64,000 nt of DNA from Lolliginicoccus lacisalsi (GCF_014841105.1 NZ_JACYWE010000001.1:141517-205516), one strand, 5' to 3'. Positions 8,138 to 17,977 are shown, counted from the first letter of the stretch. Notes: a model not told the origin generated them from the sequence alone. Made by a program: numbers and translations.

Positions 8138-8415
8138 TCGGATTGCCCATTATTGGCGCGGGGGGCTCGTGCATGCTCCGAATGGGTGCGCCCGCATCGT
8201 GGCGCGGGATCCTTTGCCGTGCAGGAGTTGTGCCGATCGCGGTCCGCGCCGGGTAGCGCAGAAGCGGTGGGCGCGGCTGGGCGGGAGCGGGTCGTCAGCG
8301 TTGATCAAGGACACGCTGAGTACGACGCTGCGGCCATGTCGCACGGTTCCACCCACCCGGCTATGTGATGGGCATCACGTATTCGGCGGTGCCGCTAGGC
8401 CTCCGGGCGCCGCCG
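8138..8415. other. Gene-free stretch
   Basis: Nothing protein-like in either strand. A 16-base motif CCGCTAGGCxTCCGGG occurs at about 8392 and 8411, the right copy including the stop region of the DUF3048 gene; it looks like a small local duplication. Confidence 0.5.
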
Positions 8416-9348
8416 CTAGGCGTCCGGGACGAGGAAGATCCAAGTCGTGCCCTCCGCGAGCGGGAGATCCTGGCCCGTGGCGCTGGCAAAGCGGAAGGGA
8501 TCGGTCGCGGAAGGCCGCATCCACCGCCCGTCGAACCGCTGCCCATCGCGCAGGATCGTCGCCTCGCCCGATCCCGTCGTGCCCGCCTCCGGCGAGCCGA
8601 GCAGGCCATCGCGGACCGGCACCCGCGCGATGGCGATGTTCTCGACCGCGATCTCCCCACCGTCGAGCGTCGAGAAGGGCTGCCCGTCGAGCGTGATCGA
8701 CCACGCCTCGCCACTATCGCTCCAGTTGAGCTGGTAGGCCGCGCGCTCGTACACCACATCCTCGGCAGCGGCAGGCTCACCGCCACCCGGCAGATCGCCG
8801 GTTTCCACGAGCGGCCGCGCGGGCCCAACCGCCGGTCGCGGTAGATCACCCGCGCGCACGTACAGGTTGTGCGGGGCCGCGCGGCCCGGGTCGCGGAAGA
8901 ACGCTCCCGCCGCGCTGGACTCGGTGGCATTGATCAACGGCGCTTCGTTGAAGCGCTCGAGCACTTCCCGGGCCGCGCCCGAGTACGCGAACGTCGGTTC
9001 CCCGAACTGCCGCAGCAAGTCGAGGTCCGTGATGCGCGCGCTGCGCACCGGCCCCAGCACCTCCGGGAACGGCGCCTCGAGCACCGCCATCAGGCGGGTC
9101 AGTCCACCTTCCACGGGCTCCACGATGACCAGCGATGCATCCTGCACGCCGGACTGCGGCCGGGCCGCCGCGACATTGTCGATCTTGACCACCACGACCG
9201 GGGCAGGCGGGGCGGGAGCCACCGTGGTCGGCGGCGGCGCCGACGAGCTAGGGGCTGGCGCATCGATCGGGCCCTGCCCGCACGAGGCCATCGCCAGCAC
9301 ACCCAACAGACCGACCGCCGCAGCGGCCCCACGCGCAACCCGGAGCAT
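8416..9348 (-). CDS. DUF3048 (YerB-type) lipoprotein
   Basis: A 310-residue exported lipoprotein. The signal peptide ends in the lipobox LAMASC (Cys at about 23), followed by a Pro/Ser/Ala-rich linker (25-48). From VVVKIDNVAAARPQSGVQDA the sequence follows the DUF3048 pattern, including LDLLRQFGEPTFAYSGA and, near the end, FRFASATGQDLPLAEGTTW. The family is found on the cell surface of Gram-positive bacteria and its biochemical role is not established. It stands alone. Confidence 0.82.
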   Translation of the reverse strand: MLRVARGAAAAVGLLGVLAMASCGQGPIDAPAPSSSAPPPTTVAPAPPAPVVVVKIDNVAAARPQSGVQDASLVIVEPVEGGLTRLMAVLEAPFPEVLGPVRSARITDLDLLRQFGEPTFAYSGAAREVLERFNEAPLINATESSAAGAFFRDPGRAAPHNLYVRAGDLPRPAVGPARPLVETGDLPGGGEPAAAEDVVYERAAYQLNWSDSGEAWSITLDGQPFSTLDGGEIAVENIAIARVPVRDGLLGSPEAGTTGSGEATILRDGQRFDGRWMRPSATDPFRFASATGQDLPLAEGTTWIFLVPDA

Positions 9349-9448
9349 GCGACATTCCTACCAGGTCCAGGGCCGATGAACCGTCGATCAAGGCGGGTGT
9401 CGGCGGGTGGATGTCGGTGCGCAGCAAGCTAAAGCACCTCGGATCGCC

Positions 9449-9496
9449 AAACGCGATAGAAACTCCACGGGTTCTGGGCCCGTTTCTATCGCGTTT
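9449..9496. repeat. 48-bp perfect palindrome
   Basis: AAACGCGATAGAAAC and GTTTCTATCGCGTTT are perfect 15-bp arms separated by 18 bp that include a further GGG/CCC pairing. It is followed at once by a 12-bp tandem repeat (GCGACCAAGGAA, from 9497). It is intergenic between the DUF3048 gene and the transporter gene, and resembles families I and II in size and shape but not in sequence. Confidence 0.8.
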
Positions 9497-9612
9497 GCGA
9501 CCAAGGAAGCGACCAAGGAAGCAACCAGGTCCCAGCAGCCACGGACAACTGGCCGCCCCCTTTGTTCGCGATTCCGGCCACCTCAACCGCGCCGCCGTTT
9601 CACGATGGTGGC

Positions 9613-11184
9613 ATGACGAGCACGCAGTCCACGCCTTCCGTCACCCAAGTCACGCCCTCGCCCCGTCGATTGTGGGCAGGCAGGCTCGGCGGCCCAGCGC
9701 TCGCGCTCCTCGCGTACTTCGCGATCCCGGACCATCCGGACCTGTCGCTGGCAGGGCGCACGGTCGCGGCGGTGGCGGTGCTGATGGCCGTGTGGTGGAT
9801 GACGGAGTCCTTGCCGCTTCCCGCGACCGCCCTGGTGCCGATCGTGGCGTTCCCGCTCCTGGATGTCCTGCCCATCGGCGAGGCCACGGCACCGTACGCA
9901 TCGCCGACGATCTTCCTGTTCATGGGTGGTTTCATGATCGCCCTGGCGATGCAGCGCTGGGATCTGCACCGGCGCATCGCGCTGCATACGGTGCGGGTGG
10001 TGGGTACCCGGCCGCGGCAGATCGTGCTGGGAATGATGGTGGCGACCGCGTTCCTGAGCATGTGGGTGTCGAACACCGCCACGACATTGATGATGCTGCC
10101 GATCGCGGTGTCGGTGCTCGCGCTGGTGGTGAGCGATGACACGAAGAACGGCGCGGCGGGAGCGATAGAGGATCGCGATACGCGCAACTTCGCCGTGGGC
10201 CTGATGCTCGCGATCGCGTACGCGGCATCGGTGGGCGGCCTGGCGACGATCATCGGCAGCCCTCCCAACGCGATCATGGTGGCATTCGTGGAGGAGGAGT
10301 ACGGGATCTCGATCAGCTTCGCTGACTGGATGAAGATGGGCGTGCCGTTGACGGTGGTCTTCCTCGTGATCGTCTGGGTGCTACTGACACAAGTGATCTA
10401 TCGGAGCGGGCTGACGGAGATCGCGGGCGGTCGCTCGATGATCCGGTCGCAGTTGACCGGGCTGGGATCGATGTCGCGCGGCGAGTGGAACGTGCTGGTC
10501 GTGTTCGTGGTCGCCGCCCTGCTGTGGGTGTTCCGCGAGCCGCTCGCCGAGGTCGACATCCTGGTGTCCGTGCTGCCGTTCATGGCGAACCTGTCTGACC
10601 CGGCCATCGCGGTCGGGGCGGCGCTGCTGCTGTTCCTGCTGCCCGCGGAGCATCGCCAGGCCGAGACCGAGGACGGCCAATCGGAGTGGGTTGCCACGTT
10701 GGACTGGAAGACCGCGCAGACCGGCATCCCGTGGGGCGTGCTCCTGCTTTTCGGCGGCGGGCTCAGCCTGGCCGGGGCAGTCTCCGGCACGGGCCTCGAT
10801 GAGTACATCGGCTCGCAAGTGAGCGGGCTCGGCGCGCTCCCGATCGTGCTGCTCGTCGCAGGGGTGTGCGCGATCGTGCTGCTGCTGACCGAGCTGACCT
10901 CGAACACCGCGACCGCGGCCACGTTCCTGCCCGTGCTCGGCGGTGTGGCGCTGGGGCTGGGGCTCGATCCGATGCTGCTTCTCGCCCCGGCCGTGCTCGC
11001 TGCCTCGTGCGCGTTCATGCTTCCCGTGGCGACGCCGCCGAACGCCATCGTGTTCGGCTCGGGGCATGTGACGATCGGGCAGATGATGCGGGCCGGGATC
11101 TGGCTCAACATCATCGGCGTCGTGCTCATCACCGGGCTTGTGTACGCCCTGGGTGGCTGGGCGCTCGGCATCGAGTTCGGCTAG
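9613..11184 (+). CDS. SLC13/DASS family sodium:anion symporter
   Basis: A 523-residue membrane protein with about twelve hydrophobic segments. WMTESLPLPATALVPIVAFP and SNTATTLMMLPIA in the first half, and ELTSNTATAATFLPVL with MLPVATPPNAIVFGSG in the second half, are the duplicated SNT and helix-tip motifs of the DASS family. These import di- or tricarboxylates, or sulfate, with sodium. I chose the ATG at 9613 because GATGGTGGC precedes it. The stop is 15 bp from a convergent GMC oxidoreductase. The exact anion cannot be told. Confidence 0.88.
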   Translation: MTSTQSTPSVTQVTPSPRRLWAGRLGGPALALLAYFAIPDHPDLSLAGRTVAAVAVLMAVWWMTESLPLPATALVPIVAFPLLDVLPIGEATAPYASPTIFLFMGGFMIALAMQRWDLHRRIALHTVRVVGTRPRQIVLGMMVATAFLSMWVSNTATTLMMLPIAVSVLALVVSDDTKNGAAGAIEDRDTRNFAVGLMLAIAYAASVGGLATIIGSPPNAIMVAFVEEEYGISISFADWMKMGVPLTVVFLVIVWVLLTQVIYRSGLTEIAGGRSMIRSQLTGLGSMSRGEWNVLVVFVVAALLWVFREPLAEVDILVSVLPFMANLSDPAIAVGAALLLFLLPAEHRQAETEDGQSEWVATLDWKTAQTGIPWGVLLLFGGGLSLAGAVSGTGLDEYIGSQVSGLGALPIVLLVAGVCAIVLLLTELTSNTATAATFLPVLGGVALGLGLDPMLLLAPAVLAASCAFMLPVATPPNAIVFGSGHVTIGQMMRAGIWLNIIGVVLITGLVYALGGWALGIEFG

Positions 11185-11199
11185 CGCTCCCGGCCGCGC

Positions 11200-12783
11200 C
11201 TACCCAGCGATGAGGTCGGCGGCCTTCTCGCCAATGACGACGCTCGGCGCGTGCGTGTGGCCACGGATGATGGTCGGCATGATCGAGGCGTCGGCAACAC
11301 GGAGGCCGTCGACGCCTCGGACCCGCAGCTCAGGGTCGACGACGCTGTGGTCGTCGCGGCCCATGCGGCAGGTTCCGACGGGGTGGTACAGGGTGTGCGC
11401 GTAGTGCTCGAGGCACATGTCGAGGACCTCGTCGAGGGGGGTGCCCGGCGCGACGAGCGGCTGGAGGTAGTTGCCGAGGTGCTGGGCGAGCGGAGCGGTG
11501 CCAGCGATGGCGGCGCACGCCCGGATGCCTGCCATGATCGCGGCGCGGTCGCGGCCTTCCTCATCGCTCAGGTACCGGGGATCGATCAGGGGCTTGGCGA
11601 GCGGGTCCGGGGAGGCGAGCGTGATGTCGCCTCGGCTGCGGGGGGTCAGCAGCACGGTGCCGAGGGAGGCGCAGTGGCCGTCGTGCTCGAACAGGCCCTC
11701 ACGGAGGAACGGCGCGGGACCGAAGAGCAGCTCGAGGTCGGGCAGCTCGAGGGTGTCGCTGCTGCGGATGAAGCCGTAGGCCTCGGCGACGTTGGAGGTG
11801 AGCATTCCGCGGCGCGCGGCGAGGTAGGAGATGAGCTGCCGCGGGGTCTCGGCGTCGGCGAGAGTGTTGCCGTCGGCTTCGTAGGAGAGGATGGCAATGA
11901 GATGGTCCTGCAGGTTGCGGCCCACCTCGGGGCTGTGGTGCTGCACGGAGATGCCGTGGTGGGTGAGCTGGTCGGCGTCACCGATGCCGGAGAGCATGAG
12001 CAGCTGGGGGGTATTGATGGCTCCGCCGCTGAGGATGACCTCGCGGCCGGCGTCGATCTGGCATTGCTGGCCGCCGTGCAGGTAGTCGATGCCGGTGGCG
12101 CGGGAGCCGGTGAAGCGGATGCGGGTGGCATGGGCACCAGTGATGACCGTGAGGTTGCGGCGCTTGGTGGCGGGCCGCAGGTAGGCGTCGGCGGTGCTAT
12201 GCCGGGCGCCGCGCTTCTGGGTGACCATGGTCTGGGTGAAGCCGTCGGGCTGGTACTGGTTGGCGCGCTCGAGGCGATGGCCGAGGCTGGATACGGCTTG
12301 GAGGTAGTCACTGGTCATGGGGCGCGGGCTGCGCTGCCGGGAGATGTGCAGCGGCCCGTTGGCGCCGTCCCCGGGAGGGGTGGCGCCCTCGACGTGCTCG
12401 ATGCGCTGGAAGTACGGCAGCAGCTTCTGGAACGACCAGTCCGGACCGGCGGTGCTGGCCCACTGGTCGTAGTCGGCAGCGTAGCCGCGCACCCACATCA
12501 TGGCGTTCATCGACGAGCTACCGCCGAGGGTCTTGCCGCGTGGCCAGTAGATCTTGCGCCCGGCGAGGGCGGGCTGGGCGGTGGTGCTGTAGTCCCAGTC
12601 GTACTCGGTGCGGAAGAGCTTGGAGAACGCGGCGGGGATGTGGATGAACTGGTTGTCGTCGGGTGGCCCGGCCTCGAGCAGCGCGACCGTGGTGCCGGGC
12701 TTCTCGCTGAGCCGCGCGGCGAGGGCCGCTCCGGCTGATCCAGCGCCAACGATGACGTAATCGGCGGTGATGCGCGTGCTCAT
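11200..12783 (-). CDS. GMC-family FAD oxidoreductase (choline/alcohol dehydrogenase-like)
   Basis: A 527-residue flavoprotein starting at 12783 behind AGGAGCCCCAGC. DYVIVGAGSAGAALAARLSE (8-27) is the FAD-binding dinucleotide fold. WPRGKTLGGSSSMNAMMWVRG and LSGGAINTPQLLMLSGIG are the two GMC signatures. The C-terminal catalytic region reads YHPVGTCRMG then GHTHAPSVVIGEKAAD. It lies 28 bp downstream of an aldehyde dehydrogenase and opposite a BCCT transporter, which suggests choline to betaine oxidation. Relatives such as AlkJ oxidise fatty alcohols, and a CYP153 alkane hydroxylase lies 5 kb away, so an alkanol role is also possible. Confidence 0.85.
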   Translation of the reverse strand: MSTRITADYVIVGAGSAGAALAARLSEKPGTTVALLEAGPPDDNQFIHIPAAFSKLFRTEYDWDYSTTAQPALAGRKIYWPRGKTLGGSSSMNAMMWVRGYAADYDQWASTAGPDWSFQKLLPYFQRIEHVEGATPPGDGANGPLHISRQRSPRPMTSDYLQAVSSLGHRLERANQYQPDGFTQTMVTQKRGARHSTADAYLRPATKRRNLTVITGAHATRIRFTGSRATGIDYLHGGQQCQIDAGREVILSGGAINTPQLLMLSGIGDADQLTHHGISVQHHSPEVGRNLQDHLIAILSYEADGNTLADAETPRQLISYLAARRGMLTSNVAEAYGFIRSSDTLELPDLELLFGPAPFLREGLFEHDGHCASLGTVLLTPRSRGDITLASPDPLAKPLIDPRYLSDEEGRDRAAIMAGIRACAAIAGTAPLAQHLGNYLQPLVAPGTPLDEVLDMCLEHYAHTLYHPVGTCRMGRDDHSVVDPELRVRGVDGLRVADASIMPTIIRGHTHAPSVVIGEKAADLIAG

Positions 12784-12811
12784 GCTGGGGCTCCTGTAGG
12801 CGCTGTCGGGG

Positions 12812-14497
12812 CTATCCGCGCAGGGCGGAGGCGAAGATCCCGGGCAGTTTCGCCCAGGATCGGTTGGCGGCGAACGCGGTGAGTCGGCGGCCCGTAGTGG
12901 CGGCGGTGCGGTTGGTGACGAACCACGGCGGCTTGGGGCTGATGGCGAGCTCGCCGCGCAGCACGGAGCGCGGCACGGGCCGGAACGGCCCGGTGACGAC
13001 GGTGCGCTCGGTCTCGGCGAGCAGCAGCGCGTTGTGCACGACTCCGATGCCGGACTGCACATCGTTGAGCGTATGCCCGGGGAAGGCGCCCCAGGTTGCT
13101 CGGGAGGTGAGGTAGCCGACTCCGGTCCAGGCGTTGATCGCCACGGTGCCGTAGCGCAGGTCCTCGACGGCTTGGTCGAATCGCTCGCCGAGCTCCCGAC
13201 GGGTGTGCGGGTGGATGATGACGTTCGCGCCGAGGGTGCCGACGAGGTGCTCGTTGGCGAATTCGACGGCCGCATCCACGTACTCGGCGGCGTTGCCGGG
13301 CAGCTCGGTGACGGCGAGGACGGGCGCGAAGTACTCGGTGGTGAGGGCGGGCGAGTCCGCCTCGAGGCCCGTGGCGAGCACGCGGTCGCCGATGCGGATG
13401 GCTCCGCCGAGCGTGTCGAGGGCGGAGGCGATGCGATCGCCACTGCCTGGGTAATAGGCATCGCGCGAGGGAGCGTCAACGAGGACGGAGCGTACCTCGG
13501 CGAGGAATGCGTCCTTCTGGTCCCAGTCGGCGGGGACGATGAGCACCTGCGCGGCGATGCAGTTGTAGCCGTTGTTGTGGAGCCGCTGCGTCACTACATG
13601 CTCGGCCTGGTAGCGCAGGTCGGCGTCGCTCCACTCGCCCGGCACGACGATCACTGGGGACACTCCGCCGAGCTCGCTGCTGATCGGCTTGGCGAGCACC
13701 GGATCGTTGCTGGCCTTGCGCCGGGCGCCTTCCTCGCCGGTGCCGAACACGATGGCGTCGTGGGTGGCGGCGCTGCCCGTCATGTGCACGTGGCTGACCT
13801 TCTCGTGGTGGGCGAGGTACCCGCCCACCTCGGCGCCGCCGAGCACGATGCGGACCACGCCGAGATCGATGAGGGGCCGCAGGGCCTTCTCGAGCACCGG
13901 GAGCATGGGGTCGGTGATCGGGTTGAGCTTAAGGATCACCATGCGGTTGTGGGCGAACAGCTCGTAGAGCACATCGAGTGGCGCGATGGAGGTGATGTTT
14001 CCCGCGCCGAGGACCAAGCCGATGCCGGCCGTCTCGGTGGGGGCGAGCTGGGCGAGCCCGGCGGTGCGGATCGCGGTTTCCTGGTCGATCCCGGGGCGTA
14101 GCCACACCTCGGCGTGGAAGCCATTGAGCAACAATGCGTTGGCGAGCTCGTAGGGCAGGACGTCCACCGCTATGCGCCCGCCGCGGGCCTCGTGGATGTG
14201 CTTGGCATCGAGCGGGCTGCGTCCTTGCTCGAGCGCGTGCAGGGACTCCGCGAGGGCGGTGGTGGCGATGAGCACCGGGTAGGGCCCGGACATCCACTCC
14301 TCGCCGAGGAGTGGCGATTTGGCGGGCAGGCCCTTGATGCGGGCCGCGGCGGCCACCCATTCGTTCGCGGCGGTGGCAACGCTCGCGTGGACCTGCTCGA
14401 GCAGCTCGCGGCGCCTGCGCAGTGGTGTCGCCGACCAGAGCTTCTCCCCTGCCTCTAGCTCCTCGAGCAGGGCATCCAGGTGTGAGGGAATGGCCAT
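12812..14497 (-). CDS. NAD(P)-dependent aldehyde dehydrogenase
   Basis: A 561-residue ALDH-fold enzyme that oxidises an aldehyde to the acid. The catalytic Cys is in NGYNCIAAQV (Cys313), and the general-base region reads SSELGGVSPVIVVPG. MTGSAATHDAIVFGTG matches the cofactor-binding turn. At 561 residues it is longer than BetB-type enzymes (about 490). The ATG at 14497 is preferred over a TTG at 14503 because of the upstream ACGAGG. It is the first gene of a leftward operon with the GMC oxidoreductase, so the pair would convert an alcohol to a carboxylate. Confidence 0.85.
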   Translation of the reverse strand: MAIPSHLDALLEELEAGEKLWSATPLRRRRELLEQVHASVATAANEWVAAAARIKGLPAKSPLLGEEWMSGPYPVLIATTALAESLHALEQGRSPLDAKHIHEARGGRIAVDVLPYELANALLLNGFHAEVWLRPGIDQETAIRTAGLAQLAPTETAGIGLVLGAGNITSIAPLDVLYELFAHNRMVILKLNPITDPMLPVLEKALRPLIDLGVVRIVLGGAEVGGYLAHHEKVSHVHMTGSAATHDAIVFGTGEEGARRKASNDPVLAKPISSELGGVSPVIVVPGEWSDADLRYQAEHVVTQRLHNNGYNCIAAQVLIVPADWDQKDAFLAEVRSVLVDAPSRDAYYPGSGDRIASALDTLGGAIRIGDRVLATGLEADSPALTTEYFAPVLAVTELPGNAAEYVDAAVEFANEHLVGTLGANVIIHPHTRRELGERFDQAVEDLRYGTVAINAWTGVGYLTSRATWGAFPGHTLNDVQSGIGVVHNALLLAETERTVVTGPFRPVPRSVLRGELAISPKPPWFVTNRTAATTGRRLTAFAANRSWAKLPGIFASALRG

Positions 14498-14751
14498 CGT
14501 CAACCTCGTCTCGCCCCGGCCTGTGGCACAGCCGGATATCGCTGAATCGTATTGCCGCTACCGTACTCCGGTCAGCCGCGGTCAGGGCGGACTTGGGAGC
14601 TGGGCCAGCGCGTCATGATGGACAGTTTTTCACGAGCAAAGGGCTGTGTTCCGCGTCACAGAGTGCCATGATTGATCTTGAGCCGTATGGACCCGGGAGC
14701 CTAGAGAGACAGAGCGATCTGACCACGCTACTTCGGTGAGGAAGTGCCGCC

Positions 14752-16329
14752 ATGCTCAGGAAAATGCATGATCGACTCGGCTTGCAGACCGATCCCACGA
14801 TCTTCTTCGTCTCCGGAGGGCTGGTCCTGGGGTTTGTCATTGCCGCGATCGCGTTCACGGATCTCATTGATTCGATATTCACCGCGGCCCGGGACTGGCT
14901 GCTGACGTCATTGGGCTGGTTCTACATCCTCGGCGTCACCTCGTTCCTTATCTTCCTCATCTGGATCGCGCTGAGCCGGTTCGGGCACGTGCGGCTCGGT
15001 GGTGCCGACGAGAAGCCCGAGTTCGGCACCGCCACCTGGTTCGCGATGCTGTTCGCCGCGGGCATTGGCACGATCCTGATGTTCTGGGGCGTCGCCGAGC
15101 CGATCAGCCACTTCGCCAATCCCCCGCGCAGGGACGTGGAGCCCGAGTCGCTGGCCGCCATGGAGGAAGCGATGGGCTTCACGCTCTATCACTTCGGCCT
15201 GCACACCTGGACGATCTTCTGCCTGCCCGCGCTCGCCTTCCCCTACTTCGTGTACAAGCGCGGCCTGCCCATGCGCGTGTCGTCGATCTTCTACCCCCTC
15301 CTGGGCGAGCGCATCCACCAGTGGCCCGGCAAGGCCATCGACATCCTGGCGGTCATCGGCACGCTGTTCGGCGTTGCTACCTCGATCGGCCTGGGCACCC
15401 TGCAGATCAACGCGGGCCTCAACAGCCTGTTCGGCATCCCCATGGGCAAGCCGACGCAGGTCATCCTCATCGCGGTCATCACCCTGATCGCTATCGGCTC
15501 AGTGATGATGGGCCTCGACAAGGGCATCAAGCGGCTGTCCAACATCAACATCACCATGGCGGTGGGCCTGCTCATCTTCATCTTCATCACCGGATCCACG
15601 CTGTATCTCGCCAAGGGCATCATCGAGACGACCGGCACCTATCTGGAATGGCTGGTGCCGCTCGCGTTCTGGACCGACGCGTCCGACGTCAACCCGGGCT
15701 GGCAGGGCAACTGGACGGTGTTCTACTGGGCATGGACGATCACCTGGGCGCCGTTCGTGGGCATCTTCATCGCCCGCATCTCCAAGGGCCGCACCATCCG
15801 TGAGTTCGTTGGTGGCGTGCTGGCCCTGCCGACGGCGTTCTCCATCGTCTGGTTCTCGATCTTCGGCCTCTCCTCGTTCGATATCGAGCGCAACCAGGAA
15901 GGCACGCTCGTGCAGGAGGTCGTCGAGGAGAACGACATCCCTGGCGCCCTGTTCGCTTTCCTGGAGAACTTCCCGCTCACCACTTTCATCGCGTCGATCT
16001 CGGTGCTGATCGTGGTCATCTTCTTCACCACGTCCTCGGACTCGGCATCCCTGGTCGTGGACATGCTGTGCACCGGAGAATCCGAGGCCGGGCCGGTTCG
16101 CCAGCGCGTCTTCTGGGCGGCGCTCGAAGGCGTGGTCGGAGCCACCCTGCTCGCCGCGGCAGCCGGGACGAACGGGCTCGACGCCTTGCAACAAGTGATC
16201 ACGGTGATCGGGCTGCCGTTCTTCCTCATCGGCTTCGTAATGATCTACAGCCTCGTCAAGGCGCTCAACGAGGACCACGTGCCCACGGGCAAACCAGTGC
16301 GCGAGAGAAAGCACGCCGACCTGAACTAG
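14752..16329 (+). CDS. BCCT family betaine/choline/carnitine transporter
   Basis: A 525-residue transporter with twelve hydrophobic segments. The family motif is seen in WAWTITWAPFVGIFIARISKGRTIREF, and GTATWFAMLFAAGIGTILMFWGVAEP matches the conserved second segment. TSSDSASLVVDMLCTGE near residue 430 is also characteristic. Glycine betaine, choline or related quaternary amines are taken up with sodium or protons. The N- and C-terminal extensions are short, so an osmosensory tail as in BetP is not evident. GTGAGGAAG precedes the ATG. It is divergent from the ALDH/GMC pair. Confidence 0.9.
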   Translation: MLRKMHDRLGLQTDPTIFFVSGGLVLGFVIAAIAFTDLIDSIFTAARDWLLTSLGWFYILGVTSFLIFLIWIALSRFGHVRLGGADEKPEFGTATWFAMLFAAGIGTILMFWGVAEPISHFANPPRRDVEPESLAAMEEAMGFTLYHFGLHTWTIFCLPALAFPYFVYKRGLPMRVSSIFYPLLGERIHQWPGKAIDILAVIGTLFGVATSIGLGTLQINAGLNSLFGIPMGKPTQVILIAVITLIAIGSVMMGLDKGIKRLSNINITMAVGLLIFIFITGSTLYLAKGIIETTGTYLEWLVPLAFWTDASDVNPGWQGNWTVFYWAWTITWAPFVGIFIARISKGRTIREFVGGVLALPTAFSIVWFSIFGLSSFDIERNQEGTLVQEVVEENDIPGALFAFLENFPLTTFIASISVLIVVIFFTTSSDSASLVVDMLCTGESEAGPVRQRVFWAALEGVVGATLLAAAAGTNGLDALQQVITVIGLPFFLIGFVMIYSLVKALNEDHVPTGKPVRERKHADLN

Positions 16330-16354
16330 TCGGCGCGCCCGGGGCAGCCCAAGG

Positions 16355-16753
16355 CTAGGACGGATCGCCGAGCCCGCTGATGTCCCCCGGCACATCGACG
16401 GCGTGCTCGCGCAGCACCGCCAGCGGTACGAGGTCGAGCACCCTCTCATGGGAGGCCGCCAGCACCACGGGGGCGGCCGCCCCGTCCTCGTGCGCGCGCA
16501 ACCAGTTCCGGGCCGTCACGCACCACCGGTCCCCCGGCTGAAGTCCGGGGAAGCCGTAGACCGGCATCGGCCGGGTCAAGTCATTGCCGATCGACCGTTG
16601 ATGATCGAGGAACTCGCGCGTCACCACCGCGCAGATCGTGTGGCTGCCCAGGTCCTCGTCACCGGTGCTGCAGCACCCATCGCGGTAGAAGCCGGTCACA
16701 GGATCGGTGCCGCACTCCTCCAGCGCACTGCCCAGCACATTGTTGTCCACCAT
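16355..16753 (-). CDS. DUF2237 family protein
   Basis: A 132-residue soluble protein matching DUF2237: NNVLG near the start, TGFYRDGCCSTGDEDLGSHT, CAVVTREFLDHQRSIGNDLT, then FPGLQPGDRWCVTARNW. The several Cys and His are conserved in the family, whose function is not known. The ATG at 16753 is preferred to a GTG at 16759. It is convergent with the BCCT gene. Confidence 0.85.
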   Translation of the reverse strand: MVDNNVLGSALEECGTDPVTGFYRDGCCSTGDEDLGSHTICAVVTREFLDHQRSIGNDLTRPMPVYGFPGLQPGDRWCVTARNWLRAHEDGAAAPVVLAASHERVLDLVPLAVLREHAVDVPGDISGLGDPS

Positions 16754-16807
16754 GCGCACCAGTATGCCGACGGCGCTGCCGTCACGGACGCCGCCGCGCT
16801 GATTCGT

Positions 16808-17398
16808 CTACTCGGCGGTTCCGCGGGCTGATCCGGTCATGTCTCCCTCGGGGTCGAACAGCATGCACACGACCTCGCGATCACCATCCGCCCAGGAGGA
16901 CTCCGTCGGATACAGGTAGCTCATGTAGAAGCGCGAGGAGGCGTAGTCGATGCCCACGAATGGCTCGAACTCGTCGTAGCACGCGATCTCGACGGTCTCG
17001 ATGAGCTCTTCCTCCGCAGGGAAAGGCCCGTCCTCGAGATCGACGAGGGCATAGACCTCCCGACCATGCGGGCTCGAGCAGGGCACGACTCCCACTGATT
17101 CCACCTGGGTGTCGGTCGCGCTCTCGGAGAGGCAGTCGCCCACGCGGAGCTTGAACGCGCTGACCTGGTTCTCCTCGATCGGATCCGGATCTGCTTGCCG
17201 CCCGAAAGTGGCCTTCTCGTCGTCGGCACTCGCGGTGGGCGCTTCAGTAGCTGCTGGGCTTGGCGCGCTGGCCGTCTCCTCGTCGGACCCGGAACCGAGG
17301 GAGAACGAGCACGCTGACACCGCGAGCCCTGCAGCAAGCATCGCTGCCATGGCCATGCCGCGCGCGCGATCGCGTGAAACGAATGGGAACGCGGCCAT
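16808..17398 (-). CDS. Septum formation family lipoprotein
   Basis: A 196-residue exported protein with lipobox LAVSAC (Cys at about 30) and a low-complexity Ser/Ala/Glu linker. The C-terminal domain reads FKLRVGDCLS, VPCSSPHGREVYALV, DGPFPAEEEL, CYDEFEPFVG and WADGDREVVCMLF, the pattern of the actinobacterial septum-formation (Septum_form) family with paired Cys. AGGAGG precedes the ATG. The role in cell division is inferred from the family name only. Confidence 0.8.
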   Translation of the reverse strand: MAAFPFVSRDRARGMAMAAMLAAGLAVSACSFSLGSGSDEETASAPSPAATEAPTASADDEKATFGRQADPDPIEENQVSAFKLRVGDCLSESATDTQVESVGVVPCSSPHGREVYALVDLEDGPFPAEEELIETVEIACYDEFEPFVGIDYASSRFYMSYLYPTESSWADGDREVVCMLFDPEGDMTGSARGTAE

Positions 17399-17486
17399 GC
17401 CGACCTCCTGGTCGAGTCAGAGGGTTCACCAGGAGCTACCGCTCCCCGCATGATGAGAATATCGCGGGGCGCCGTGGTCGCGCCCG

Positions 17487-17936
17487 CTAAGTTGTTTTTT
17501 CCGCCTCGCGCGCGATGCAGTAGAGATCCTTCTCCATGGCTTTGCGGGTGAGCGATGTACCCAGCCGCACCATGGCCTTGTCGGCGAGCTTGCGAAGCCC
17601 TCGCCGCTCGGGCATGCGCGCGGAGAAGCGCATCGTCACCGCCGTGCCGCCATCGCTGTCGGCAAGCTGGAACTCGGTCTCGTAGCTGACGGACCCATGC
17701 CCGGCCGCGACCACGGTGCGGTGCGGGGCCTCGACCTCGGTGACCCACATCTCCTCGGAGGCCTCCCTGCCGAGCATTTTGCGGGTCTCCCGCCAGCGCG
17801 TGCCCACCTCGTAGCCGTCGCCCGAGAGCCGCTCGATGCGCGTGATGCCGTCGAGGACATCAGCGGCGTTGTCGAGATCAGTGATGATCCGCCATACCCG
17901 GCCGACCGGCGCGTTGATATGGCGAGTGATGTCCAT
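17487..17936 (-). CDS. SRPBCC family protein
   Basis: A 149-residue START/polyketide-cyclase fold protein. MDITRHINAPVGRVWRIITDLDNA opens with the typical strand and helix of the fold, followed by GTRWRETRKMLGREASEEMWV and VTMRFSARMP. Members bind hydrophobic ligands. GGAG lies six bases before the ATG at 17936. The 3' end fragment of udgB lies about 40 bases upstream, so in an ancestral arrangement it was probably cotranscribed behind udgB. Confidence 0.82.
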   Translation of the reverse strand: MDITRHINAPVGRVWRIITDLDNAADVLDGITRIERLSGDGYEVGTRWRETRKMLGREASEEMWVTEVEAPHRTVVAAGHGSVSYETEFQLADSDGGTAVTMRFSARMPERRGLRKLADKAMVRLGTSLTRKAMEKDLYCIAREAEKTT

Positions 17937-17977
17937 GCTTGACTCCATGGCCTCACGATAGCGACGGCGGGTGACAA

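Noticed and set aside
11251..12738. 495-codon plus-strand frame
   Set aside because: Antisense shadow of the GMC oxidoreductase.
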